Shown here in pieces: positions 12,091 to 23,600 of a DNA stretch of 64,000 nt; position 1 is the stretch's first letter; each line of letters begins with the position of its first letter. The DNA is from Stichopus chloronotus (taxonomy: Eukaryota; Echinodermata; Holothuroidea; Aspidochirotida; Stichopodidae). The notes below the pieces were generated by a model, which was not told the origin of the DNA, searched no databases, and saw only the letters and a list, made by a program, of their open reading frames with translations. The stretch covers positions 2,418,001 through 2,482,000 of the forward strand of contig CM037835.1 of assembly GCA_021234535.1 (NCBI GenBank), written 5' to 3'. A program made the translations under genes and the position numbers.

Positions 12091-14492
12091 CGATGGAGAG
12101 TCTTGCGGCAATTGTTCGCGGTGGAGAAAACTGCTGTTGACATAAAACCTGAAGGTCGCATCTGGAACCATCTTAAGGTGAAACTTATTTTCTATTTTAC
12201 ATTATGGCAAAAATTCCTCTATGAAAATTCGCATTATGTTTTGTATCGGACTGCTTCGAACTAAGTTACATAACCTGCCAAGTAATAAACACCCTATTCG
12301 TTGAAACTAACACAGCCTCAAGTGCGTCCAGATTTGTCCATTTTTGTTCTTCAAAGTTAAACTGTTGGGTGATGTAGCGGCTCTCTTGGTGGCCATTTTT
12401 TAAGCAATAGTCGCAAACAGCTGACTCTACGCATCGAATGGAAGATCTCGCGTGCCTATGACTGCGTTACGTCATAGGTTACACAAATAAGAGCAATTCC
12501 TATATAGCCCGAAGACGGATTTAATGTGTTGATACGCATTAAACAATGTTGGCGGTAACTCTGATAAATTCAAAGGGATTTTTCTTCTTCTCTTCTTACC
12601 TCCATGGTGGGATATAGAAAGTACAGTGTGCAAACTACAACGTAAGGAAGCCTTTTTGCTGCATGCATTGATTGAATTACTATACCTAGCAAATCGTAAC
12701 GGTTGGATAAGACCAAAATAAAACAGAAACAGAAGACTGGGACTTTCAAAACAATACAATGTTATTGAAAGTCTGTCAATCTCCATAACATACTTCACTG
12801 TCATTATTTTCATTACCTTTTACGGATGAGTAGCCTTGTTAAGACCACAGTCATGCAGTATCAAACGCATTGTGCTTCTTTTGTACAGAGCTGATTTAAT
12901 ACCACGCCTGCCATTCTTCTTGACCGATCTTTGTTTGACAGGCTACGTTTTTGACGAATAAAATCATCGGATGTATGCATAACACGTTTGGCACATCCCT
13001 ACCGTGTAAACAGTTCATGAGCAGGACTTACGGCGTGATGGCTGTGTCATAAGCATTGCAAAATTCACCATTGAATGAACAGAAACGTAGGTTTTTGAAC
13101 ATACCTTTGTTCAAGCCCGAATGTGGATAAATGTTCCTCTTTACAAAAACTAAAGGCAGTGTGGGGCAGCGGAGATAGGATAATTTGGCAGATAATTGTA
13201 GCAAGCACAACTGATATTTCATGATCAGCCATTTCTTCAAAGACACACATTGTTGTGCATAACACTGCAACACTTGAACTCATCTAATGGTTTAATGAAT
13301 CGGAATGAGTGAAATGGACTGAAAACAATGCAGCAGCGACCGGATATAAAGGACAAAAAGAACAGCTGCCTAGTGAAGACTGATCGATCGACTGTGATAT
13401 ATGGTCAGAATTTCAAATGAGATGACTTAAGAAAAAGTCACACAGCTCAAAGGTTGTGACACAAAATAATAAGACACAACACTTTCTTGTTTTGGTTAAC
13501 TATCTTTCATTATTTCCATACCACATAAGTCCAATATTTCATTGATATAATCGTAACTGTTTCCGGTAAGCATAAAGTATTTCAATAAATAAGTTTAGTT
13601 AAATAGCGAACCTGACAAAAAAAATTTCTTCATGTGTGTATAATATACATTTACAATATCCAGAAAAAAAAAATGTACCACCTTCATCGATGTAACTTAA
13701 TCTCCAAACATCATTATTATCACAACAGTCATCCATTTTTGAATCACTAGACCTTCAGATAACCCTTTCATAGTAGGGGACGAGGTGGGTGGGGAAGGGG
13801 TGAGTGGATGGAATAAGGATTTAAATCTGAATCTGACAGATACCTAAAAGGTAACCTCTATTTTATGTTTCCACATCACAAAGAGTTTACGTTTACAAAA
13901 TGATTTCAAAGCAGATAAAGAGATAGCTGCCGCTTGAGAGTGTGGAGTCGATATGTGTGGCTTGATGCATGTCAGTTAAGGGTATGGTACCATTGTTTAG
14001 CAGTGAATCATTACTAAAATGTAATTCTATCCATCTGGTACACAGCACAACCTGGAATGATCTATCTTTGTACATCCATAAAAACATCGTCTGTACTGGC
14101 TACAAATTAGAGTAAGCTATTTCAAAGAGGATCTCATCCTCCATGCATTTTTTTCCAAAACTGCGAATGGACAAGAAATCTCTCTCCCCCCTCTCTTCTC
14201 AGTTTCCTGATGTTTTTTTTTTCATAGTTCACCTGTACAGGTATCAAATTTTGAAATTACACACTGTGAATATTAGATGTGTAAATGCTGGAAACAAGCT
14301 CAAAGGATGTCACTAACTTAACCATTGATGGTACTCTAGAAACAGGTCAATCCATTTATAGGTCATCTTCTGATTTAATTGAGATCATGTGACCTGTTTC
14401 TCTTTTATCTGGGGAAACATCCAATCATATTAATTGTTAACAGGACAATAAGCTTTACCGATACTGTCACGCATTTAGAAGTTTCCCTTTAG

Positions 14493-14602
14493 CCATCGAT
14501 TTAGATCTCCAAAGAAATTACGGAAACAATCGGCCAACCGACATTGATGCCTGTAAAATTATGGGTTCAAGAAGGAAGCACATTTTGGATGGCATTCACA
14601 GG
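14493..14602 (+). CDS. Exon-like segment, unknown protein
   Basis: The acceptor CCCTTTAG and donor AGG|GTGGGT enclose one open frame (starting two bases into a codon). It reads IDLDLQRNYGNNRPTDIDAC and then KIMGSRRKHILDGIHR. Composition looks protein-like (mixed charge, few low-complexity runs). I do not recognise the family. The other two frames contain stops. Confidence 0.3.
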
Positions 14603-15032
14603 GTGGGTCCTTTCAAATTTTTAAATGAAGACTGAAGAAATTCCTTAGAGAAGAGAATAATGTTGGCATATTTGAGAGATTTCTAGCTTCAAAATCTCAG
14701 TAATGAAATGCATAGATTTTTCTTCTTTTTTTTGTCACACTTCATGTGGAGACATGAAAAATTGGGAAAAGCAGAACATTATCCAATGTAACTAAGAAAT
14801 GCAGAACCTGATAATTTTGTTAAAGGCAACACCCAGGTAAACATGAGTTTATCACATAAACTCATGATGAGACCAATTCATCCTTGCAGGTAACAATGGG
14901 TAGTTAAGATGGTGTTAATTTTGTACTTTCAACAAGTAATTTGACAGGTTACAAATTCTTATGACCATAACTACTGGTGGATTAGAGGTTCCATGTCGAT
15001 GGATATTCTCCTGCTCAAAACATTCAAAACAG

Positions 15033-15119
15033 AGCCTGTTTGAGCTCAGAGTTGGAAAACCTTGCGCACCTTCCAAACTTGGTTTGCCTGAAATCCGCGA
15101 TGCTTGCAGGGAGTCCTGA
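15033..15119 (+). CDS. Exon-like segment ending in a stop, unknown protein
   Basis: After AAAACAG the frame reads SLFELRVGKPCAPSKLGLPE and IRDACRES, then TGA. It joins in phase 0 to the segment ending at 14602, so the two could be the last exons of a short + strand gene. The acceptor lacks a good pyrimidine tract, and an opposite-strand frame is also open here. Confidence 0.22.
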   Translation, partial: SLFELRVGKPCAPSKLGLPEIRDACRES

Positions 15120-16109
15120 ATGTCTGGACACACTTTTTTTTAACACAAAAAGGGGACGGGAACATGGACATCTTCAGAGAAACAAAACAAATGATGGAGA
15201 ACAGGGAAAATGATGTAAAATGAAATATTGAAAAGAAGTTGATGGTTGCTGCTTATGACACTCACGTAGGCAAATAGCGCAGGTTGCCTCTATGCCCAAC
15301 CACGAAGTCCAGTATATCCACAACAAACGCGCAAGTTACCAGAAATTATCGCCAGTTAACTTTTAGGCACACATCAGACACCCTATAAACCCCAATGCCC
15401 ACGAATGATTCGCGCAGCGCTTGTGCACAATTTCATCTCCATCAGTTTTAGTGTTTTTTTTTCTGAACTCAGTACCACAGATTCTCTGTGCAATTAATGA
15501 GAATGGAGGTGCTGACATAGGTAGGTATACACAACGTACAAAGCTGAGCAAGTGTTTGACCTTTGTACCTTCTTTACCTTTACACTCTTACACACAGATA
15601 AAATGGTAGCGCCAAACACCTTTCTGGAAAACATAACGTTACACATAATAAAAAAATTGCGTCTATCAAACCATTTTGAAATATGGGAGAGATGACTTTT
15701 ATTTTCAACTTTTTTTTCCCCTGCAAATTTCTATTGCCTGTTAATGGCCACATTTATCATGGATAAAAAAGTTCAGTACAAATGTCATAGCCACAACAGG
15801 TGGCTGGATTTGAGTGTTATGAATGCGATGTCACAGGTGTTTTGCGTGAGTCGACTGGGGTTAACGTCCAGACACCAAACTTTAAGTCGCTATTAAAATA
15901 AATGAGAAAATTGTCAACACTGAAAGAGTAAAAACATAAATAGAAATGGATGTTTTGAAAAGTGAAGCCAGCCAACCAAACAGCGACTCAAGGGGAAAGG
16001 GAATATCCGAGTAGCAATATTGGTGAATGCAAAGAAATTGGCCCCTATAGATTAGTGTTTTGAATCAACCGTGAAATGAGCTTTTATGCAGGATACACAC
16101 TTTACCATT

Positions 16110-16463
16110 TTAAAGGGAAATAGGGCGTTTAGAATACACCAACATGACATACTAAAGAAAATAGCGGTAATCATTGTTAAACCATTCAGTGTCATCAATA
16201 AACATCTACCAAAGCTTCATCTCTTCAAAACATTATGCATGTGATGAGGAATGGAAGATGCATCATTTGAATTTTGAAAAGTTTGGGTGAACAAATTAGT
16301 GATGAGCAACAAATAACTGAATTTCTGTCTGTGAGGAGCTTATTTCTTGAAAAGAAGGCTTCAGTCCTTCCTTATTTTGAATAATCTATCATTCTGCATC
16401 CACAAACATTGGTTTCAAAAATATGGATGTCTTCTTTAAAAGAAACGCCCTACTTCCCTTTAA
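16110..16463. mobile_element. TTAA-flanked MITE, 354 bp, copy 1
   Basis: The left end TTAAAGGGAAATAGGGCGTT is matched at the right end by the reverse complement of AAACGCCCTACTTCCCTTTAA (one difference in 21). TTAA at both ends fits a TTAA target duplication. A second copy lies at 41034-41381 with the same internal sequence. No coding capacity. Confidence 0.9.
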
Positions 16464-16944
16464 GACAGGTGTTCACATTTTTGCAGTAAAAAACTTTTCT
16501 TGGAGACATGACAGGATTTTCCCAAGTCAAATGCGGCAGAGCTTGCAAGTAGTACAGCATGTAGTTGACAGCCTATAGCGTGGTCTATGACTCTGATAGT
16601 TTTGTTTTATTATTTGCCACGGGACTGATGACTGGCTTTTTAGTGAAGAATGCCAAAATCCAGACACTTGTTCTGGGCCTACTGCATATTTATATGGTGT
16701 CATATCAGACTCAAGTTTCACCCGTCTTTGACATTTTGTGAGTGACACTTCTTCACATATACCGTATATGTACCGTATATTGCAACAACGCAAATAGCCT
16801 AATGTTAAGCTTTCGTGATTGATTTTTCAAATATTGTACGAGTTTTCAGTTATATTTTTTGGTGCTCAGCTGCACAATCTTACCCCTTCAATATGCTAAG
16901 AACATCAATCTTCCGGGTCTTTGCATGGACCCCCACAAGGGGTT

Positions 16945-17151
16945 CCACCCCTACACAAATGTCAGCAGGAAATCGGTAGACTTTCTCAAGTTTGCGGGAA
17001 ATTTAGCGAGGTTTTCCAACCCTGCTTAAGCTTTTGTAATTCTGAGAGTAAGGTGAGATTCCTTGATGGTAAATTTGACTCTAGTAAATGCCCCCCTTAC
17101 AAAACATTCATGCCACCCCCACCTGTGTGGCTAACACTGTCTTTACCATAA
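16945..17151 (+). CDS. Open segment with internal donor, unknown
   Basis: After GTCAGCAG the frame reads EIGRLSQVCGKFSEVFQPCL, SFCNSESK, where AAG|GTGAGA would be a good donor (17052/17053). Read through, it continues to TAA at 17149-17151. It overlaps the next ORF in another frame. I recognise neither. It may be a last or near-last exon of an unrecognised + strand gene, or chance. Confidence 0.2.
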   Translation, partial: PPLHKCQQEIGRLSQVCGKFSEVFQPCLSFCNSESKVRFLDGKFDSSKCPPYKTFMPPPPVWLTLSLP

Positions 17152-17393
17152 CAACTTCACAAAATCAAAAACAACTTTCCATAAATTCTGGAAATTTGGA
17201 GATGTATCCATACCACTCTTCTCACATCATTTCTATGGAAGTTCATGGAGAGGAAAGAATGCTCCTCCTTTCACAAATCAGAACACAATCCACAAATATT
17301 CCAGTTTTATTTGAAGATGCCTTTAGAGAAAATTTCAATCGAAATGATCAAAACAGAAAACTGGTTCTCGGAATGGATGCTGGTACTTTATAA
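17088..17393 (+). CDS. Unrecognised ORF with downstream AATAAA, convergent with atos
   Basis: A 101-codon ORF ends at TAA 17391-17393. AATAAA signals follow at 17413, 17417 and 17423, the usual distance for a poly(A) site. The protein (for example MEVHGEERMLLLSQIRTQST) is not one I know and has no membrane or low-complexity segment. No clear acceptor precedes it, so it could be a single exon, a terminal exon or chance. Its 3' end meets the 3' end of atos on the other strand. Confidence 0.25.
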   Translation: MPPLQNIHATPTCVANTVFTITTSQNQKQLSINSGNLEMYPYHSSHIISMEVHGEERMLLLSQIRTQSTNIPVLFEDAFRENFNRNDQNRKLVLGMDAGTL

Positions 17394-17431
17394 TGTAGAC
17401 AAATGTACTGTCAATAAATAAAAATAAATAT

Positions 17432-17437
17432 TTTAAT
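17432..17437 (-). terminator. atos: Possible atos poly(A) signal (ATTAAA)
   Basis: Reverse complement of TTTAAT lies 91 nt beyond the atos stop. It sits inside an AT-rich tract that also carries AATAAA on the + strand (17413-17428), so the two strands may share one bidirectional 3'-end region. An AATAAA on the - strand at 16610-16605 is an alternative. Confidence 0.4.
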
Positions 17438-17527
17438 ATCATAATATAGTTTGTCCAGCCTTTCTTTGCTTGGTGTCAACCAGTTTTCATTGCACCATAT
17501 GGTAAGTCAGAAACAAACTGAGGCGTG

Positions 17528-17684
17528 TCACTTCTTGGGAGAAAATCGCGGGTCGGTTGGAAATTCAGTGAAAGATCTTAGTTCGTAAGTCCCTAGGCTA
17601 GACTCGAGGTCTGGGCAGTGACGGGCAAATATCATCCGTACGTCTGTATGTAGATAGACCTTTCCAGACTTGGAACTTTGAAAT
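17528..17684 (-). CDS. atos: atos coding exon 11 (C-terminus and stop)
   Basis: The acceptor GGCTCTCAACAG is followed by FQSSKSGKVYLHTDVRMIFA, GTYELRSFTEFPTDPRFSPK K and TGA (17530-17528). FQSSKSGK.YLH.DVR and the FSP C-terminus are family signatures. A minus-strand ATTAAA at 17437-17432, about 90 nt past the stop, is a plausible poly(A) signal. Confidence 0.95.
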
Positions 17685-20600
17685 CTGTTGAGAGCCAATT
17701 CAAGAAATGCTTTGTTAACTATCTGCTAATGCACTGACTGAAAGCTAATGCAAATCCACAGCAGAACTATTTCAGAATGGGAGACAACAATTTTGGCTCC
17801 AAATAACAGGAACCTGAGCAACAGAAATACACAGAGACAGACCATGGCAATGTTCATGGCTATGCCGACCAGAATGACATACTCTATTTAAGTTAGACAA
17901 GGTGGTGCTTTACAGCAACCTATGTTAAATCTGGTGAACAATGACTAATACCTGCAATGAAAGAGAAAAGGCTGAAGATAATTGAATATTATGAACTGAA
18001 GGTATGCAGTACTATAGAGTAAGATGGAGAAAGTAACTTTACACTTAAAAATGAATGAAATGGCTGTTAAAATCAGAGCCAGAAAGTTCACAGCACGGGT
18101 CAGAAGAACACTTCTGAGAAACAATAGATATGTCATCAAAATGGTCACCTTAAATGAAGAAGATATCGAAGCTGTTTCTCGCTGTCATCATCGGGATCGG
18201 CGTTGCTGGGCATGTAGAATATTCTTTGGCGTGCAAAGGTCTGGCAGTTTGGGGGCATCTCACTGAGATCATATCTCATCACAAACATCTTCACCACAGT
18301 CTTGTTCGGATTGAAAAGAATCTGGTTTAAAACAAAGCCATGAGAAAGTCAAGGCAAACAAATTTACTGCTTTACAAAAGTTTTGCCTTATATGTCCTTG
18401 ATCCTATCACATGATCAGGATTTTCATCATCATTTGTGGACACAGATTAGTTTTTCAGAAGGAAGGTGTGATTTCGATGGGGGTAATATCAAATTCCTTT
18501 TTTGAATCTACATAGTTGCCACCAACTTAAAGGACACCTGTTTTGCTTAGGAGTACTCAATGCGCTTAAAGGTATTAGGAACTTATTTATTAAAGGTTCA
18601 TGTCATCTGCTACATCGTAAATTACATTGGAAAATTTTGTCCATACCGATGACATTGCCAGATGATATTCTTGAAAATAATGTTTTAACTTCCAGCACAT
18701 TCTGGCAGTGGACCAATTTAAGATTGTGTAACTTGCTGAACATGGGTGCACTTTCTTCAACATGTGCAAATTTGGGGAAATTAATGACACTCTACTGCAC
18801 ATTATAGTCTTATGACCCTTTTAATTATCTGGATGTAGAAACAGGAGCCCAAGGGCACTTTGGTGTCTTGCATGAAGATGCTTTAACTTTAAACCCACCC
18901 TTAGATAAGGTCTGAAATTGCTGGGCAGTGATCAAAATCAAGGTCATTTAGCAGCCTCCATATCATATATCAAAGTGTGCTGATACTAGACATTTTTTTT
19001 TTTATGGGGGGCACTGATCAATTGAAATCAACCAGGTCCTGATGATGTGGATTCCCATTCAATAAAAGAACAGTACAGTATTTTTGTATGTGAACTTTCT
19101 ATGCAGAAGCAATGACACAACAACTTCCATAGCTGTGTATATATATACACTGAGTCTATGTTCAGCACAACCTGTGCTGCTGCACTTTCATGTACTTCAA
19201 GTTTTCATTAAAATGTCAATAACTTGACTTAGGATTATCATAGGAGGGCAGTACAATTGGATTCTTGGTTTGTCTCAACAAGATGTATACACATCACAAC
19301 AAGGTCACAAAGGTCAAATAAGATCAAATGAGGTTATCATATGAACTTCACACAGAAGAACAAAATTTTCCATTACACCATCCCCTTAAAATGTTTTGTT
19401 GGAGAGATATCAATAAAACATCACTTTCATATTGATGAGATTTATGTTACTACATTTTCTCCTCCAACCAATCTATCTTATCCTAAAATTATGTCACCAT
19501 TTGAATATTGACAATAAGTTATAGCAACTCCAAAAAATTACTTTTTTGCCTATGGTGATTCCGAATGACCTCTGACCTCCACCAAAAATAATAGGGCACA
19601 TCTACTCAATATCAAAGACATATACCAACTTTGAAGAAAACATTCACCACTAGGTTATTGAGTCACATAACATACCTTGCATTCTTATCCGTCACATACA
19701 CACACACACACATATGTATGTCACAGTAACTGCATAGGTTCCTTTGCTACTACAAGGAACCAAAACCTATATGCCTTGTTCTTACATACAAGTCTTATCT
19801 TGATTCCAAAGAAATAACTAGCTGTTTTGATTTGTGAGCCAGTAGTCCTGCCACGACTGTCCGAAACAACCCTGGCATCAAAGCATTTTTCTGCATAATC
19901 CATTTCCTAGAGTATGTGCAGGTGTGATAAAAGGTTACTTGGATACCAACTTGAAACTGAATATGAAAAAAACTACAATGCACCTAAATTGCACCTATCC
20001 ATTTTGGTAAACCAACTAAAGTAAAACATACATAGGGTAATTTCTTTTATTTGGGGGCAAAACTTGAGACATGTTTACATCCGTCATTACACCAGCGACT
20101 AAAAGTGTTTGCCTTTGATTATCACAGTAATACTTCTCAACAGCAAGAAAACAGATAAGCTTAAATCAAACAATGAACAGTAATCTCAGAAATGTGAAAA
20201 CTAGTAGTAACAACCAAAACATCTGAACACATGCAAAACTCAGCGTGAAAATATTTGTGAGACTCACCACTTGTATTGTTCCAGCCTTTGGAATACGATA
20301 GCCTCTTTTTCCAAGGTTTTCTAAGTTGATGTGACCCTATGGAGTAACAGTCAAACAAGAGAATAAACATATTACAGGTATTAGCATTAGTATGGCAAGG
20401 ATGCACAATCTTTTTTCCATCATGAGCAAATTTAAACACATGTAATCAAGGGTACACAATGCATCTACAACTCAAAACATTCTTTGCAAGATTTGGCAAA
20501 AGTTAAGATATAAACATAAGTGAAAGTCCCAATCATACTGCCATATTATAAATGCACATGACAAGATGCCAGAAGGCAAGACAGAGTTACAAACAATTTT

Positions 20601-23600
20601 AACCAGTTAACTGTGGAATTAAAATATTGTGCCTTCTATCCGACTGCGAAGTTAATTTTTGCCAAAATGACTTTTTTTGCACATCTGCACCAGACATTGG
20701 AAAAGCAACACACTGTAAATATTTAACACAAAAGTATGGCATCACGTCTTTCTCTGATTCTTAGAAGCAAATGCAAGCAAAAGACTGTGTGTTTATCTTA
20801 TTTGTTTACGTTCTTTCCTAAATTTCTTGCTCTGTGCAAAACCCCTTCCTCTTGCTCATTATCTGTGTCACTAAAATTCAAATCAAGTAAACGTAAAGCT
20901 TCTTTGGTAAAAAATTCTGCTTTTTCAAAGTAGAGGGGACCAATATTGAAATTGGAAAGAAAGAACACCCACGTGGTCCTTGCAGAGTCAAACCGAAGAA
21001 CACTTCCAGCTGCCACTTACTTAATCAGCCTCTCAATATGAAGACCAATATATTCATCTTGGGGCATTGACAAACAGATAACAGGACCACAACTGCACAC
21101 AGGGGACAATCTTACCAGGGTGTAGCGTTGATTGGCTGGGCATTATGTGACATAATTTGGTGCATATATAACAAGACCAGTATATCTGTTACATGCAGAG
21201 GCATGAAGGTCAATACATGATGAATATATCCGTCATATGCAGTTCAGCTGTCAAAGGCTGCACCTGGCCCATTGATGATACTCTCTGCAAGGCTGGCACT
21301 GCAGCATCACAAAGCTAATCATTGCCATTAATAATTCATATGACTTTTCTATGAATTTCATTCTCTTCCATTCGCATCTTCAAAAAGTCAATGAAAGCTT
21401 CAATGACTGTCCTATCAGTCACACATACATCATTTCAGTGTTCTCTGCAAGGGGTCTGGGGTGGAGGGGGACCAGTCCATCCAAACAAAAATAACTGCAC
21501 CCCTAAACTATTGAATGTCCACTTAAATAATTCTCACCCTCCACAAAAGTTGAAAATAGACTACTGCCATTTCAAATAGAGCAAGAAATTTAATCATTAA
21601 ATGGCACCATTTGTATCATTAGCGTCTCAATTATCAAACATTTCTGAAGGTGAGGTTGATCCCCCTGCCATCACACCCCTCCCCAACAATTGCTTTGCAA
21701 TCTTATTTTGTACTTCATGTGTCCCCTTCCAACCCCTTGACTATCAGTGGAGAACACTGCTATCCCTGTGGTACAGTTATACATTTGTATTGAGTACACA
21801 GATGTTTTTCTCATTAATGATTTGGATAAGGTGACATCAACAAACATCATCTCCAACTCAAAATCTACCATCAGTTCTGATTGCTTTGAATTCACTGTTG
21901 ACAGAGAATTAAGTGATCAATATCTCATGAGCACAATAAATGTAATGCAATGATACACAAAAACTAAAGGTTCTATTTTCAAAAGGGGAAATGAAACCTA
22001 GACTGATCTGTCTCTTTCAATTCTAGTTGACTGGTCATTATTTCTGTAGAATGTTGTTTCTGACTAAAAGCTCAACAAAAATTTGCTGACAGATTAAAAA
22101 AAAATCAACTTACATAATAAGATGATGGAGCATCCTCATCTGCAACACTGAAAAAGTACACAGTGACCGGATAGGTCACATGTTTAGGACAAAATGACCC
22201 ACTGGCTCCGATCTCTGCCGTGAAACCTTCCAAAGTACCGAGGGGTTCAAGACGGCCATTGAGAACAGACTCCTAAAAAATAACAGAGAAGGTCATTAAC
22301 ACTCTTTGAGTAATATGCAAAATGCTATGCAATACTGCTTGGACATTTCTAGCAAATTTAGTACGCTCTTTCTCAGTCAGTAGGGTTAACCACCTCATGA
22401 GTAATGAAGTAATGATGATTGTTTTACAGGGACACTGAGTATTCATCTTCTATTGATGAGTCATTGACAACAGTAAGACCCTCTAATAGTCTGATATCTT
22501 ACATAGCAAAAGCTGGTTTGCATCTTACGACGTCACTATCCTATAGTCTCAACCACAAAATGATAAATTAAACAACAAACACATTTTCTCAGCATTGTAG
22601 GAGTCACATTATCAAAAGTGGTTTCTGCCCTTCCATCACTGAACAATGAAGACACCTTCTCAGGGGTCTCAACCTGACACAGTCCTTAGACAAAGTTTGA
22701 CTAGATGTATACATCCCAAAAATAGACATTTGTAACTTGTAACTTTTGCAACATAGTTTAAAGTGACAATAAACTCTCTACATCAGATACAACCTCCGCT
22801 CACCTCAAAGTTTCCCAATAGGCAGCTGGTTGCTGCTGGTGCACTGGTACTTAAGACCCTTGTTGCCTGGCTGAGGGTTGATGTGGGTTGTTCTAAATTA
22901 TTGCAAGATGGGGAACTGCAGAAATGAAGTACAGTAGAAAGATTGACTCTTTACTAGAACTGAAGCATACAGTTTACATTGTTGGCAGTTTTACTGATCC
23001 ATCACAGAGATCATTAAATTGATTTACGATGGGCAATTTATCCAGTCCAAGAGGGTTTCGAGGTTCAACTTCCCTCATCTCATGTTCTCTTATCAAATTT
23101 CTTCTTATTTTCCGAATATTGAGAATATCAATAGCATGATGTGAGAAACAAAGGAAATATACCAACCCCTCGAACAAATTACAACATGGTTTGGTAGATT
23201 CAATGACCACTCCTTGCATCTACCATTCAAATTTTTTGAAAGATTATAATTTACTGAGCAAATGTTTAGAAACTGACTTTATTTTTTTTTAAGAATCACT
23301 CGCAGATGACACCTACATGTATGGTCTTTTTTTTTTGTTGTTTTTCTTCATGTGTGAAATCCTGATATCCAATGGTGTAACTGGACAGCTGAATCTGCAA
23401 TCCAATTCATTGTGTGTCCTCAAATGAACAAAATGAACAAAATCTTGAGCCAGGAAACGAGGTTGACAATCAGCTGGAATTTATTACCTATCTTCAATAC
23501 AACCAAATGGCCATCCCTTCTACCCTTTGTTGACCACCTCTTCCTGTTTCCCCCACTTTCTGTAACAAAATGATCATCATGGAACACTTTATGTGGAGAC

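Larger units (their letters stand above)
9929..17087. other. Region between the convergent DCST-like and atos genes
   Basis: No recognised gene. Contents noted separately: a 53-54 bp tandem repeat (11411-11636), promoter-like motifs (12035-12090), two weak exon-like segments (14493-14602 and 15033-15119), a TTAA MITE (16110-16463) and an open frame at 16945-17151. The remainder is AT-rich with short homopolymers. Confidence 0.6.
17685..20267 (-). other. atos: atos introns 10 and 9 (around exon 10)
   Basis: Intron 10 (17685-18148) shows nothing further. Intron 9 (18322-20267) holds a dispersed repeat copy (19500-19768) with CA microsatellite. A 101-codon + strand ORF at 18502-18807 has no recognisable motif and no exon signals. 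Confidence 0.8.

Noticed and set aside
13028..13283. Overlapping - strand ORFs near 13.1 kb with a GTAAGT donor-like end.
   Set aside because: Neither frame has a recognisable domain, no matching acceptor or partner exon was found, and two frames are equally open.
18502..18807. 101-codon ORF on + in atos intron 9.
   Set aside because: No motif and no exon borders, and it overlaps an antisense ORF of similar length. Best seen as chance.
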